Below, one piece after another: positions 12,243-22,355 of a stretch of DNA of 64,000 nucleotides. The position numbers and the translations under genes were made by a program. Each line of letters begins with the position of its first letter. The first letter of the stretch is position 1. The stretch lies in contig JAJEKB010021601.1 in assembly GCA_022393335.1 (NCBI GenBank), forward strand, positions 2,076,620 through 2,140,619, in the 5' to 3' direction. Below the pieces are notes generated by a model. The model saw nothing but the letters and a program-made list of their open reading frames with translations, ran no database searches and was not told the DNA's origin. The DNA comes from Macrotrachela quadricornifera. Lineage: Eukaryota > Rotifera > Eurotatoria > Philodinida > Philodinidae.

Positions 12243-13182
12243 CATGTATGAAAGTATATTCATTACAAGAGTTTGGTAAAATTATTAGTACTCGATGTTT
12301 CTTTGAGAAAATCGAATATATTGATGAACATAATGCATGAATATTATTGATTGCTATTTTAAATAGGGCCTAAACATAAGTAAATCAACAAGTTTAGTTG
12401 ATCTATACAGAGATTGACGTATACAATTACCAGTTAAAATTAAATTAGATGAAATTCGTGAAATACTCTCAAAACATTGAGCTTTTAAAACTGTACGTGA
12501 AATTTATTTCATATTTTTGAAGACATTTCCGTTCTATATAATATACTCTATTGTGTAGGTTACAAAACTTAAGATACTAGCGATAAAATATAATATTAAG
12601 ATTACATACTACCCTAAATAGCATTGTGAACTAAATGCTATTGACAGTTTTTGGTACAATCAAAAAGCATTTGTTCCTTTACGTATCGATCAAAGTTTTG
12701 AAATAAAAACTAATATCGGATTTTTGTATACATTTTGTCGAACGGAAAACTGTATTAAAACCAGTCCAGCAGTTTTGGTTCCACTAGAAACATATTCTCA
12801 AGATCGGACCTGCGCCGATGTACTGAAAATGTTTTTCAGTCAACTTTCCAAAACAAACAGTTCAGTTACATCCTAGAATATCAAATAAGAACATAACAAA
12901 ACCTGAAGAAATGTATTATTTTTATTTTGCTAGTTCTATTTTGCATATTCTCGTTCATATTAAATATTCACGTATGAAGAATGATCACTCTGTCTATTAA
13001 AGACCAAAAATACCGATTGACATCAGAAAACTATGTTTTTCCATTAGGAAAACTCTAGAAACCTTCTGACGAGCCTCCAGAGAATCTCTCTCTCATCCCT
13101 TTATCTTACTGTCCTATTAAAACAATTTTTCTCAACATGGGAAAGAATAAAAAAAATCAATCCGTAGCATGATGAGAACTGT
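12243..13182. other. Intergenic, nothing recognised
   Basis: AT-rich DNA with no supported gene, RNA or repeat. Confidence 0.4.
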
Positions 13183-13184
13183 TA

Positions 13185-13740
13185 TCCCATGTCACCACTT
13201 TTTTGACAACTGCGTCGCAGTTGCGCGCAGTCTCCGCAGTTGCGCTTAACTGCGACACAGTACCCTCAGTGCGCTTAACTGCGGTGTAGTTGCGTTCGCA
13301 TCTGCGACGCAGTCGTCGTAGTTTGGACTGACGCATGGGGGTATAAAAGGAACGGTCACAAGCATTCTATCTCATTTTAACTTTTTACAATGAGAAAGAT
13401 ACATCATTTTTTTCTAAAAAAAGAAATCAATGCCATGATGTACTAAATGATAAATTATGAATTAATTAATCAGTATTAATTTATTAATTTTTATTAACTT
13501 ATCAATTATTAAAATTTATTTATTAAATTTTTATTTATTTATAAAATGCTGACATTGACTGGGCGTCTTCTGTTACAAATGCAAGTTCCTTATCGCAGTT
13601 GTGGCGTAATTGCGGAAAATGCTGAAACTGCGGCGCAGTTGCGCGTAACTGCGCCGCAGTTTTTCGCAATTACGGGTCACAGTGTGGTCGCAGTTACGCA
13701 AAACTGCGTCGCAGTTTGAGCGCAGTTGAACACCATGGGA
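13185..13740. mobile_element. Foldback element built of AACTGCG palindromes
   Basis: The termini are TCCCATG at the left and CATGGGA at the right, flanked by TA (13183-13184) and TG (probably a mutated TA). Both arms are packed with variants of ACTGCGTCGCAGT and AACTGCG(C/A): about 13207-13325 and 13593-13730. The middle is AT-rich with TTAATTAAT-type sequence and a TATA-like box. No transposase is encoded. CG-rich palindromes in an otherwise AT-rich locus make it stand out. Confidence 0.75.
13342..13348 (+). promoter_or_regulatory. TATA-box-like site inside the 13.2-13.7 kb element
   Basis: GGGGTATAAAAGG is a textbook TATA context next to the left CG-rich palindrome array, with CACAAGCATTCT about 25-30 bp downstream as a possible start site. 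No reading frame of note follows, so any transcript would be short or non-coding. Function is inference. Confidence 0.3.
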
Positions 13741-14065
13741 TGACGAGTTGAATGAGATAAAATATTTAGTTTAATCGTTCCTGTGAAACGATCAAATAGC
13801 TTTACAACTTTTGAAAAGGATCGATTTTTTCAAAAAAACACGACACTTTTGCAGTATTTCGCATTTTTGACCAAGAGAAAATATTTACTAAGATTGAAAA
13901 GTAAATTTTCGTATTCAACAGCTCATACTTCATCGAATAATATAAAAAAAAGATTTATTCAAATTTCGTATTCCCATTACCTTGTGAAAAGATATTGCAT
14001 ACTTTTTTCTACAATGATTTGTTCATGTGATGAGAAGATCAATTGCCTATTCGTGTTTGTGATTA

Positions 14066-14378
14066 GGGGTCGACCAACTCAAGTTCATGAACTCCGTTCA
14101 AATGAACTAATGAACTGTTTGAACAGCTCTGTTCAAATGAACTGAACTGCTTGGACATCTCTTTTAAACTAAACTGAACTTTCGAACAGCTCTACTCAAA
14201 TGAACTGAACTTTTCAAACAGTTCAAAAGGACCTATTCAAGCGGATCAGGTCATTTGAATAGAGCTGTTCGAAAAGTTCAGTTCAGTTCAAGAAGAGCTG
14301 TTTAAATAGTTCAGTTTGTGAGCGTGAGCGTTTTGAATAGTTCATAAAATATGAACTAGAGCTGCACTTGCCGAGGTC
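14066..14378. mobile_element. TA-flanked foldback element with GTTCA/TGAAC arrays
   Basis: TA at 14064-14065 and 14379-14380. The left end GGGGTCGACCAACTCAAGTTC pairs loosely with the right-end reverse complement GACCTCGGCAAGTGCAGC. The interior is a dense array of GTTCAAATGAACT / GAACTGTTTGAACAG units in both orientations. No coding sequence. Confidence 0.6.
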
Positions 14379-14380
14379 TA

Positions 14381-14959
14381 TTTGTGATTGAATGCTTGAA
14401 ATAGAAAGTGCCTGAAAAAAGCTTTTATTTTTTGCAAAAATATTATTACTCATCGGTTTTTTTTCTTTTGTTGAAGAAGAACCAGCAGTTAAAATTAGAC
14501 TTGTTGGAAATTTGCATAATGGATCAAATACTGTGAATATACTATTGACTTCCAAAAATATATTCAACCACATTTGTCTGTCCTTTTTTCTCATCATATA
14601 TTTTGTGCAACCATTACGTCTTCAATATATTTCAAAGTGTGATTCAATTGATTTCAACATTATTTTTCGTCAGGATAATATACGTGAGAGAATTAAATGC
14701 TAAAATGACACAAAGAATAATAGAAATTGTTGTACTTCGTTTCATTGCTTTATTGTTTCTTATTTTGTGTTATTTGATTGAGAAGAAAATAAACAATCAT
14801 CAATAAGTATCATCTGAAGAAAAAATAGAAAATATATAGATTTAGTGTATTATCAATTATATTTGAAAAACTTGTAGATAAATATGACAACGATATTTAT
14901 TTAATGTGATGTGCATAAATATAATGCAAAAAAGGTTCTAGTTCAAAAAAGGAAATGAA
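14381..14959. other. Intergenic, nothing recognised
   Basis: Short frames on both strands (for example 14512-14703) have no recognisable domain. This is the 3' flank of the dioxygenase gene. Confidence 0.4.
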
Positions 14960-17900
14960 TTATTTATTACGATCCATTTGTCTTTGAACAATTTTCCAAA
15001 GTGTTCGTACATTTCCTGAACCAAAACCAGTAGCACCACGTCGTTCAATAAGTTCTAAAAAGAATGTATCGTTGTTGAAGATTGATGTAGTAAAAATTTG
15101 TAAAAGAATTCTAAATAATAATAATTAGATGATAAATAAAAATAGATGATATTACTGTTTTGTATTTTTTTCTGTTGATAAATTGTTACTAGCATCAGCT
15201 TCATCATCAAGTAAAATGCCAAGTTCACTAAGTTCAACAGGATTTTCTTCAGCATCTTCAATTATTTTACCATTATTTTCCTTTCAAAAAATAAATAAAA
15301 GTAAATAAAATAAAATAAAATATAATTGTGAATATACTTGAGAATAATAATCTAAACAAGGAGTTAAAAATTGAGCTCCATTTTGTTTTGTTGTACGTAC
15401 AGCATCTTTAATATTATTAAGACATGTAAAGGCAATATGTTGAATACCTGCTTGATCATTATGATTTTTAATAAATGTTGTTATTTGATCTGTTGCATCT
15501 TAATAAAAAAAAAAGAAAGAAAGAAAATAAATAAAATGTAATGTTTGTTATTTATTGAAATACTTGAATCATTCTGAATTAATGATTCAACAAAAACAAA
15601 TTTTAATGAATTTGTTGAATCAGCACATCCTATTTCAGCACATTTCCAATAAACACCTGAAAACATACGCATACCCATTGAACCAACATTAACTAAAAAT
15701 CCTTGAAATGGATCATCTTCACTAAATAAAACAAAGATTTTTCATTTTATTATTTATTTATTTATTTGTTTCTATATACCGATTAATAGGAAAACGTTTT
15801 AAACCAAATGTATTTTGATACCAATTAATAGCAGATTGTGCTATACCATAATTTACTGCAATTGCAACATGATCAATATTACTCACTATTGATTGTTTAG
15901 ATTCATTTGAAGATACATTTACTGGTATAAAACCAGGTAAATATTTTCCAGAATAATTTGATGTATCCATTATTGTATGAACTATATTTCCTATTGAAGA
16001 TTTAATACAAGCATAATCAATTGTACCATATTCATCAACTGCTTGACGACGTGATACAAGAACCTTTGTTTTAAAAAATAAATAAACAATTTATATTTAT
16101 ATTTATTTTATTTTATAAAGTTTAAAATTTGATTAATTAATTGACAAATTATTGTTTTTAAATATATATGATTAACACATTGGGCACGATGGGGTCCACC
16201 GGTGGGCCCCACCATATTTTAGCAAGAAAGTTCATAGAAGAACGCTTTTTCCTCTTTTATTCTTATGCGGGAGGTTATGAATAATGGACGATCTTGTTCC
16301 CCTTCGCTATTTCTAAAACCATTTATTACATAGCATAATGCTTCTCGTTAAAACCATCAAGACAAAAAACATTCCACAATCAAGACAAAAAGTTTTTATG
16401 CCAGACGGGTGAGTCTATCTCGTCATCAGTCATTTCTTCGTCGGAACTTCTAAATTCAAGATGCATTCTATCAAAATCATCATCCAAACAGCTCACTTCA
16501 CTTAGTGAGCTAACGCTTTCTTCTGTATCGGTTTCTTTAAACGACATGTGCAACAGTAGTGTAAAACTTGAAAGTTGAATTCAACTATTCAATTATTGCT
16601 TCAACTATTCAACTATTCAATTATTGCTTCAACTATTCAATTATTCAACTATTGAATAGTTGAACTTTTCAACTATTCAATTATTCAACTATTCAACTAT
16701 TCAACTAATGCCCTCAGCGACCCTTCAGTGTTTTCCTAAGCCTAAAAGAAAATTCCCGCAGACATGTTTAATTGTCCTCACCGTACATATCCTCACTCCT
16801 GCTCAGTGTCGTAAGACCTGTCATTCCGTGTCAGCCATGAGACTATTCATTAATTAGAGTGTTTTGAAAACGTTTCAGTCTTCAGACATCCAGTTCTCTG
16901 AAAAACCAAAATCGACGAGCAAAAAAAAAAAACGTGCATCCCCCCTCCAGGCCTTCACTTCCCAATTCCCGAGCACTGCTGTCAAACTGGAAACTTCAAT
17001 TCAAGTAATACATCCTCGAAGTCCGGCGTATTCCACTTTTCTTCGCTATAAATTAAAACAGATTCCTACAATGTACTCTCAGGTTTTCCTTTCTACAAAC
17101 CTCCAGCTTCCAAACAATCGAAACTCACAACGAAAAACAAAACACGCATGCACCTAAAGCCTAGTATTTCCCGAGCCTCAGCGCCCAACCTTCTCCATCA
17201 CTTCAACCAGTAATAACGAAGGATCCTATGATTACTCCAGTCACTCTCAACCAAACTAATTCCTCCGTTTATCCTAACATCGCTCCCCGCGTCTCAAGTG
17301 CTCAACTAATTTTCAAACAACCGCCATTCATCTATCCAGCTTTTCCCATTCCCAACTTTCTGCCCTCACCCACAAGCTAGCGCACCGCAACGTTCCCACG
17401 CCCTGATGCTCCCTTGCTCCTCTCTACTGACACTCGACCTTCCTTGAAGGTTCGTTCCATCATCAGCTGACCCTCTTAGTATTGCTACGTCCCACTATAG
17501 CATTTTGCCCTCACCCTCATCTGGCCCTCTGCCCACAAAGATTTCGCCCTCACCCTCATCTGGCCCTATGGCCACAAAGATACCGCCCTCACCCTCATCT
17601 AGCCCTCTGTCTACAAAGATACCGCCCTCACCCTCATCTAGCCGTCTGCCTACTAAGATTCCGCCCTCACCCTCATCTGGGCCTATGCTCACAAAGTCGA
17701 ATACTTGAATAGATGAAATACTTGAATAGTTGAATAATTGAATATTTGAATAATTGAATAATTGAATAGTTGAATAATTGAATATTTGAATAATTGAATA
17801 ATTGAATAGTTGAATAATTGAATATTTGAATAATTGAATAATTGAATAGTTGAATAGTTGAAGCAATAATTGAGTAGTTGAATTCAACTTTCAAGTTTTA

Positions 17901-18550
17901 CATGTATGCTTTTTCTCGCACGTGCTATATATAATACGAAAAGGAACGAAAAATTAATTCGGGAAATTCCCAGTTGCTCGCAAAAAGTGATTCATTACGT
18001 GGTGATACAAAGAAGAGAACGATAAATAATCTGTAGAAGATAGTGAAGAGGTCATTAAGTGCATTTATAGAAGTTAACTGCCTATGAAAAGGAACATTTC
18101 GCAAAAATTTTCTAAAAAAACTGAATCGTGCCCAATGTGTTAATTAATGATAAAATTAAAAATTATTTATATATAAAATAAATAAATATGTACTTTAACA
18201 TCAGGATTTTTGTCAAGTATTGTTTGAACAGATTTAACATTTAGAGCTAAATTAAAAACAGTTTTACGATTAATAATTAAATTTTTTGTTTTTTCATCAT
18301 TAATTAATGTTGTTAATATATCATAATGATCATTTGTTTTTGTTTCAACTATTTCAGATTTTATATTTGATGTTGATGATATTATTAATCGACATTGATA
18401 GGAATCAAGAAGCCATTGACTATAATCACATGTTGTTTTTGTTGCTCTTAATACAAAACCATATGTTTTTATAAATACATTTAGTAATTCTTCTGGTTCT
18501 GTTGTATGAAATTCAACATGATTAAGTCCAATACCATCATCAACACCCAT
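14960..18550 (-). CDS. HPD: 4-hydroxyphenylpyruvate dioxygenase, 411 aa, 6 exons
   Basis: Exons (minus strand): 18550-18194, 16063-15780, 15721-15564, 15498-15338, 15280-15156, 15110-14960. Phases join throughout to give 411 residues. The enzyme turns 4-hydroxyphenylpyruvate into homogentisate in tyrosine breakdown, using Fe(II) and O2. All three iron ligands are visible: His184 in NIDHVAIAV, His287 in GIQHIAFTC and Glu381 in [15 protein letters not shown]. The N-terminal vicinal-oxygen-chelate domain starts [19 protein letters not shown]. An acidic stretch before the last exon ([13 protein letters not shown]...DDEADA) makes it slightly longer than the usual 380-393 residues. Intron 1 is 2130 bp because of a transposon insertion; the other introns are 45-65 bp. 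Confidence 0.95.
16380..16547 (-). pseudogene. piggyBac transposase N-terminal fragment (55 codons)
   Basis: The frame starts at the ATG at 16547 and reads [20 protein letters not shown], then an Asp/Glu-rich segment ([16 protein letters not shown]), to a stop at 16380. Strongly acidic N-termini of this kind are typical of piggyBac transposases. The DDD catalytic core and the cysteine-rich tail are absent between here and the TIR at 16176. Assignment depends on the flanking TTAA and TIRs. Confidence 0.65.
16564..17899. mobile_element. TA-flanked foldback element nested in the piggyBac remnant
   Basis: The left end AAACTTGAAAGTTGAATTC and the right end GAATTCAACTTTCAAGTTT are exact reverse complements, with TA outside both (16562-16563, 17900-17901). 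Each arm is an array of TTCAACTATTCAATTATT-like units in opposite orientation (about 16585-16710 and 17700-17880). The roughly 1-kb core is much GC-richer, C-rich on the plus strand, and ends in a 39-bp minisatellite. Its TIR resembles that of the 11782-12240 element (GAACTCGTTAATTCGATTC). Confidence 0.85.
17507..17700. repeat. 39-bp minisatellite, five copies
   Basis: GCCCTCACCCTCATCT starts at 17507, 17546, 17585, 17624 and 17663, an exact 39-bp period, with variable sequence (GGCCCTCTGCCCACAAAGAT type) filling each unit. Because 39 is a multiple of 3, several frames stay open on both strands, for example [13 protein letters not shown] repeats. There is no evidence it is translated. Confidence 0.9.
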
Positions 18551-18625
18551 CCTTGTTTATCTACATATATAATATGTTTTTTCTTTTATTTCATTGCTTT
18601 TCAATATATACATATGTATATATAT

Positions 18626-18809
18626 ATATGGGTATGATCAACTGACAGGATGTTCTATTTTGGTACAGTCTGTTTGTAAGGATAAAATATGTTTTTGTTC
18701 AGGCCAATTTATGGTTATGTTGGATCCTCTCTCTTAACAATGGTAGGCTTTATCCTTTCAATATGACTGTATCAAAATAGGGCATCCAATCAGTTAATCA
18801 CTCCCATAT
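18626..18809. mobile_element. Short MITE-like inverted repeat
   Basis: ATATGGGTATGATCAACTGA at the left and the complement of TGATTAACTGATTGGATG at the right pair over about 60 bp, including TTCTATTTTGGTACAGTC against GACTGTATCAAAATAGGG. The total length is about 184 bp. No coding capacity. It lies just upstream of the HPD start codon. Confidence 0.7.
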
Positions 18810-19431
18810 TAGTATTATTTACTAATGAATAGAACCTGATTAATCAAGGAATAAAATAGATAATGTGAAATATTTCAACATTCTTTAATATCTTATTTTC
18901 TTAATGTTATATGAATTAATATAAATTAATAAAAATAAAGTGAAAAATTATTTCAATAATCAATCGTCATTAAGTTCTAATAAGGTTAGGAAAAAAATTT
19001 CATTTTACTTTTCCAATAAAAATAACAATGAATTCAATATTATCTAAACTTGAGTATATTTAAATAACGGATAGTCGAAAAACGAATAATCAGACTATTA
19101 ACATTAGATGTAATACATTGTCTTTGTAAAGACTCAATAAAATATAAAACATATCTCATTATTATTAGTTAATAATTCGATTAATTCTGTAATTTATTGT
19201 TTTTTTAGAAAATATTATCATCAACAAATTTATTAAATCATATAAATATTAGAAGATAATTAAAGATATTTCTAATGGAAAAAAAACAATTCTGTAATCA
19301 ACTTTTTATCATTGATTAAATCATAATCTTATATTTTTGATGAATATTAAAATTGATCAACTCTTATATGTACAACTATCTCATCATCAATTGATTAAAC
19401 AATTATTTAACTTAATTTATATTAGCATCTT
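18810..19431. other. Intergenic, nothing recognised
   Basis: Very AT-rich (TTAAT-type) DNA with no supported feature. Confidence 0.4.
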
Positions 19432-20672
19432 TTTCATTGAAAAAATTCTTTTTTCAAACTATAATATTGTACATATATTCATTAAAGTTTCATAAAAATT
19501 CATTCCAAAATAGTGTCATATTTCTTTATTATATTTATTAAGTAGAATATAATTCTTTCTAAATTTAAGATATTTAACTTCAAATATCATTTTCAATAGA
19601 TTTAATCAAATTAACTTTCATTTTATAATCAAAAAGATATAATTATCATATGAAAATTTCAAAACTATATTTTGGATAATTACAAAAATGAACATAGAAT
19701 ATCATATAGTTAATAGATTATTTATTCTTTATATCGAATTAATATACATTCAATGATCTTTAGTTGTCAAAAATTAGAAAGACACGATTGCACTTTGTAT
19801 TAAAACATCGTACAATATCTGATGAAATGTTGAAAAATAAATGAAAAAAAACTTGAGGTCAATCTTATACTATTTAATTTACTTGAACAACAACTGAAAT
19901 ATAATACTTTTGCTAAGAAATTTTTTGTTTTTTAAGATAATCAAATTGTAAGTTAAACAACGTAAATATTTCTAAATGAAGTATGTCAATCGAAAAAATA
20001 AATTAAATTTCAGCTAGAATAATTTTCACATAAACTTTTTCAATAAAAAAGAAAATGTCTTCGATATGACTCTATAGAAATTCTTTTATAAATGAAGTTT
20101 TATTTATTTTTTCGATTGACATACTTCATTTAGAAATATTTACGTTGTTTAACTTACAATTTGATTATCTTAAAAAACAAAAAATTTCTCATTAAAAGTA
20201 TTATATTTCAGTTGTTGTTCAAGTAAATTAAATAGTATAAGATTGACCTCAAGTTTTTTTTCATTTATTTTTCAACTTTGCATCAGATATTGTACGATGT
20301 TTTAATACAAAGTGCAATCGTGTCTTTCTAATTTTTGACAACTAAAGATCATTGAATGTACATTCATTCGATATAAAGAATAAATAATCTATTAACTACA
20401 TGATATTCTATGTTCATTTTTGTAATTATCCAAAATATAGTTTTGAAATTTTCATATGATAATTATATCTTTTTGATTATAAAATGAAAGTTAATTTGAT
20501 TAAATCTATTGAAAATGATATTTGAAGCTAAATATCGTAAATTTAGAAAGAATTATATCCAACTTAATAAATGTAATAAAGGAAAAATGAAATGTGACAC
20601 TATTTTGAAATGAATTTTTATGAAACTTTAATGAATATATGTACAATATTATAGGCTCGAAAAAGATGCTAA
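19432..20672. repeat. Long near-perfect palindrome: 570-bp arms, 100-bp spacer
   Basis: The arms are 19432-20002 and 20103-20672. Long uninterrupted matches can be read, for example GAAGTATGTCAATCG near 19979 against its complement near 20113, and ACACGATTGCACTTTGTATT near 19783 against its complement near 20315. By eye, identity is well above 90 percent along the arms except near the outer tips, where the left arm has a few extra bases. No open frame is longer than chance. It may be a recent inverted duplication or a large foldback element. Confidence 0.9.
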
Positions 20673-20806
20673 CATAATGGAATATGGATATAATAAGTTG
20701 AAAATAATATAAAATGTGTAAGTTATATACTTGTTAATCAATTTGTGATTAAGTGGTGGTGGCAACAAGAGTTCATTGACTTTCATTTAATATTCATCAG
20801 CAGGTA

Positions 20807-21069
20807 CCGGGATCTATTTTTTTGGGATTTATTTGGATTATTTAATAAATCCTCATACATTTTAAAATAAATTCCACATAACTCCTATTGAGAATCAGGA
20901 CGAAAACTAAGTGAGGGTGAGGACGAGTGCGGGGGATGGGGGGGGGGGGGCAAGAGTGACGGTACGCTGAAATACTAATACAGCTATATAGTCTCAATAA
21001 ATCCTTAGTAAATAAATGACTCTCAATAAATCCCGCAGAAGAAATAAATCCCAAAAAAATAATTCCTAG
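20807..21069. mobile_element. TA-flanked foldback element with AATAAATCC motif arrays
   Basis: TA at 20805-20806 and 21070-21071. The left end CCGGGATCTATTTTTTTGGG matches the right-end reverse complement CTAGGAATTATTTTTTTGGG. GGGATTTATTT / AATAAATCC recurs in both arms. The core contains GTGAGGGTGAGGAC and a run of 12 or more G at about 20939-20950, a possible G-quadruplex. Confidence 0.75.
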
Positions 21070-21071
21070 TA

Positions 21072-22173
21072 TGCCCTCATATTCATCTAAAACATCAAAT
21101 CCAGTTCGCAGAGAAAACAGCACTGCTTGAGTATTTGCTACTTTTGGTCAAAACTGCGGATAGCTTAATAAGAAAATACCTTACATTGTACTCTTTAAAA
21201 ATGATGTGCTCTGATGAACCTTTCAATGAGTACCATTTTATAAATTATTTCAAAGGCTCTAGACTTTTGGGTAAGAGCCTTTTTTCTGAAATTTTTCGAA
21301 TAAAATAGTGCCTATATAAAAGGTTCTACTTACAAACTTCTTTTTACGCGATATGCTGTTAAAATCATCAATCGTATCATTTTTATATACGCAAAATAGT
21401 GAATTTGTTTCTGTCATATGATTAAGTATTACTTTGAGACGCTTAAATGATACACATACATAGTCAGTGACAAAATATATATATATATATATATTTAGTA
21501 TTGGTGCTCACTATGTTCTTATGAAAAATAAGTTTGCATCGTAATTGTCGAGTGAAAAACACGCCTACTAACAGTATTATCAAGATATTTTATATGGATA
21601 TAAACATGTTTTGTTTGCCTGTTGGCAATGTAATATCAATGAGACGTAAGGAAGTGAAATAGAGATTGAATAGAAAAAAAAATACGAATATTATAGAATA
21701 CACAACATAACAGTCATAAGTGCTCTTAGAAAAGGAAAGGAGTGGAAGTAAAATATACAGCTGCAAGCTTGCTTCAATGGACCAGAAAAATATTGAAAAT
21801 GGAAGAAATGCGTTTGTTAAAAAAAAGTGGGTAAAAATTCAATTTAAAATCGATTTCCATAGAAACATCTGAGGAAAAAACAGTCAACAATGGTGATTAT
21901 CGATTAAATTAAAGGGAATAATTGATTTTAATTGATTCTTTATCGTAATAATACATTAAAATTAAATTTGATGTAGTAAATCTAAATAAACAATTATTAA
22001 TATAAATCTATTGAAATCGATTTCATAGAAAAATCTTTTTTTTTTCAATGGCATTCATAAGCAACATTTTTCAGTTTTTTATTCTCTTGAACGATACAAT
22101 ATGAAAAGTGATTTTTATGTAAAACCAAACTTCATATATGACAAAACAGCCGAAGTACTCGGTATTTTTCGTA
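21072..22173. other. Intergenic, nothing recognised
   Basis: AT-rich DNA with a short (AT)n run at about 21476-21494. No gene is supported. Confidence 0.4.
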
Positions 22174-22355
22174 GATGTGAAGCTAACATAACGGATTTAG
22201 GAGAGCACGCGATTCTTCTGTTACGGTTTGCAGAGGTAGGAACTGCGTGAGGATGTTCACGAACACTTGTCGATCATCCTCACCCAGGTCCCACCCCTGT
22301 AAACCGCAGTAGAAAAATTGCGCGCTCACCTAAATCTGTCGTGCTGACCTCACAT
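22174..22355. mobile_element. MITE, about 180 bp
   Basis: The two halves are reverse complements over about 80 bp: GGATTTAGGAGAGCACGCGA at the left versus the complement of CGCGCTCACCTAAATCTGTC at the right, and GTGAGGATGTTCACG versus GATCATCCTCACC at the centre. It is GC-richer than its surroundings. No coding capacity. Confidence 0.8.

Larger units (their letters stand above)
16176..18139 (-). mobile_element. piggyBac-like transposon remnant inside HPD intron 1
   Basis: TTAA at 16172-16175 and 18140-18143 exactly flank a 15-bp inverted repeat, CACATTGGGCACGAT. TTAA duplication is diagnostic of piggyBac elements. Inside are an acidic transposase N-terminus (16380-16547) and a nested TA-flanked element (16564-17899). 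Most of the transposase is gone, so it is not autonomous. It is antisense-neutral for the host: it sits wholly inside an intron and shares the host gene's strand. Confidence 0.88.

Noticed and set aside
17495..17894. Minus-strand frames of repetitive peptides ([11 protein letters not shown] types)
   Set aside because: They are translations of the inverted TTCAACTA array and the 39-bp minisatellite, not genes.
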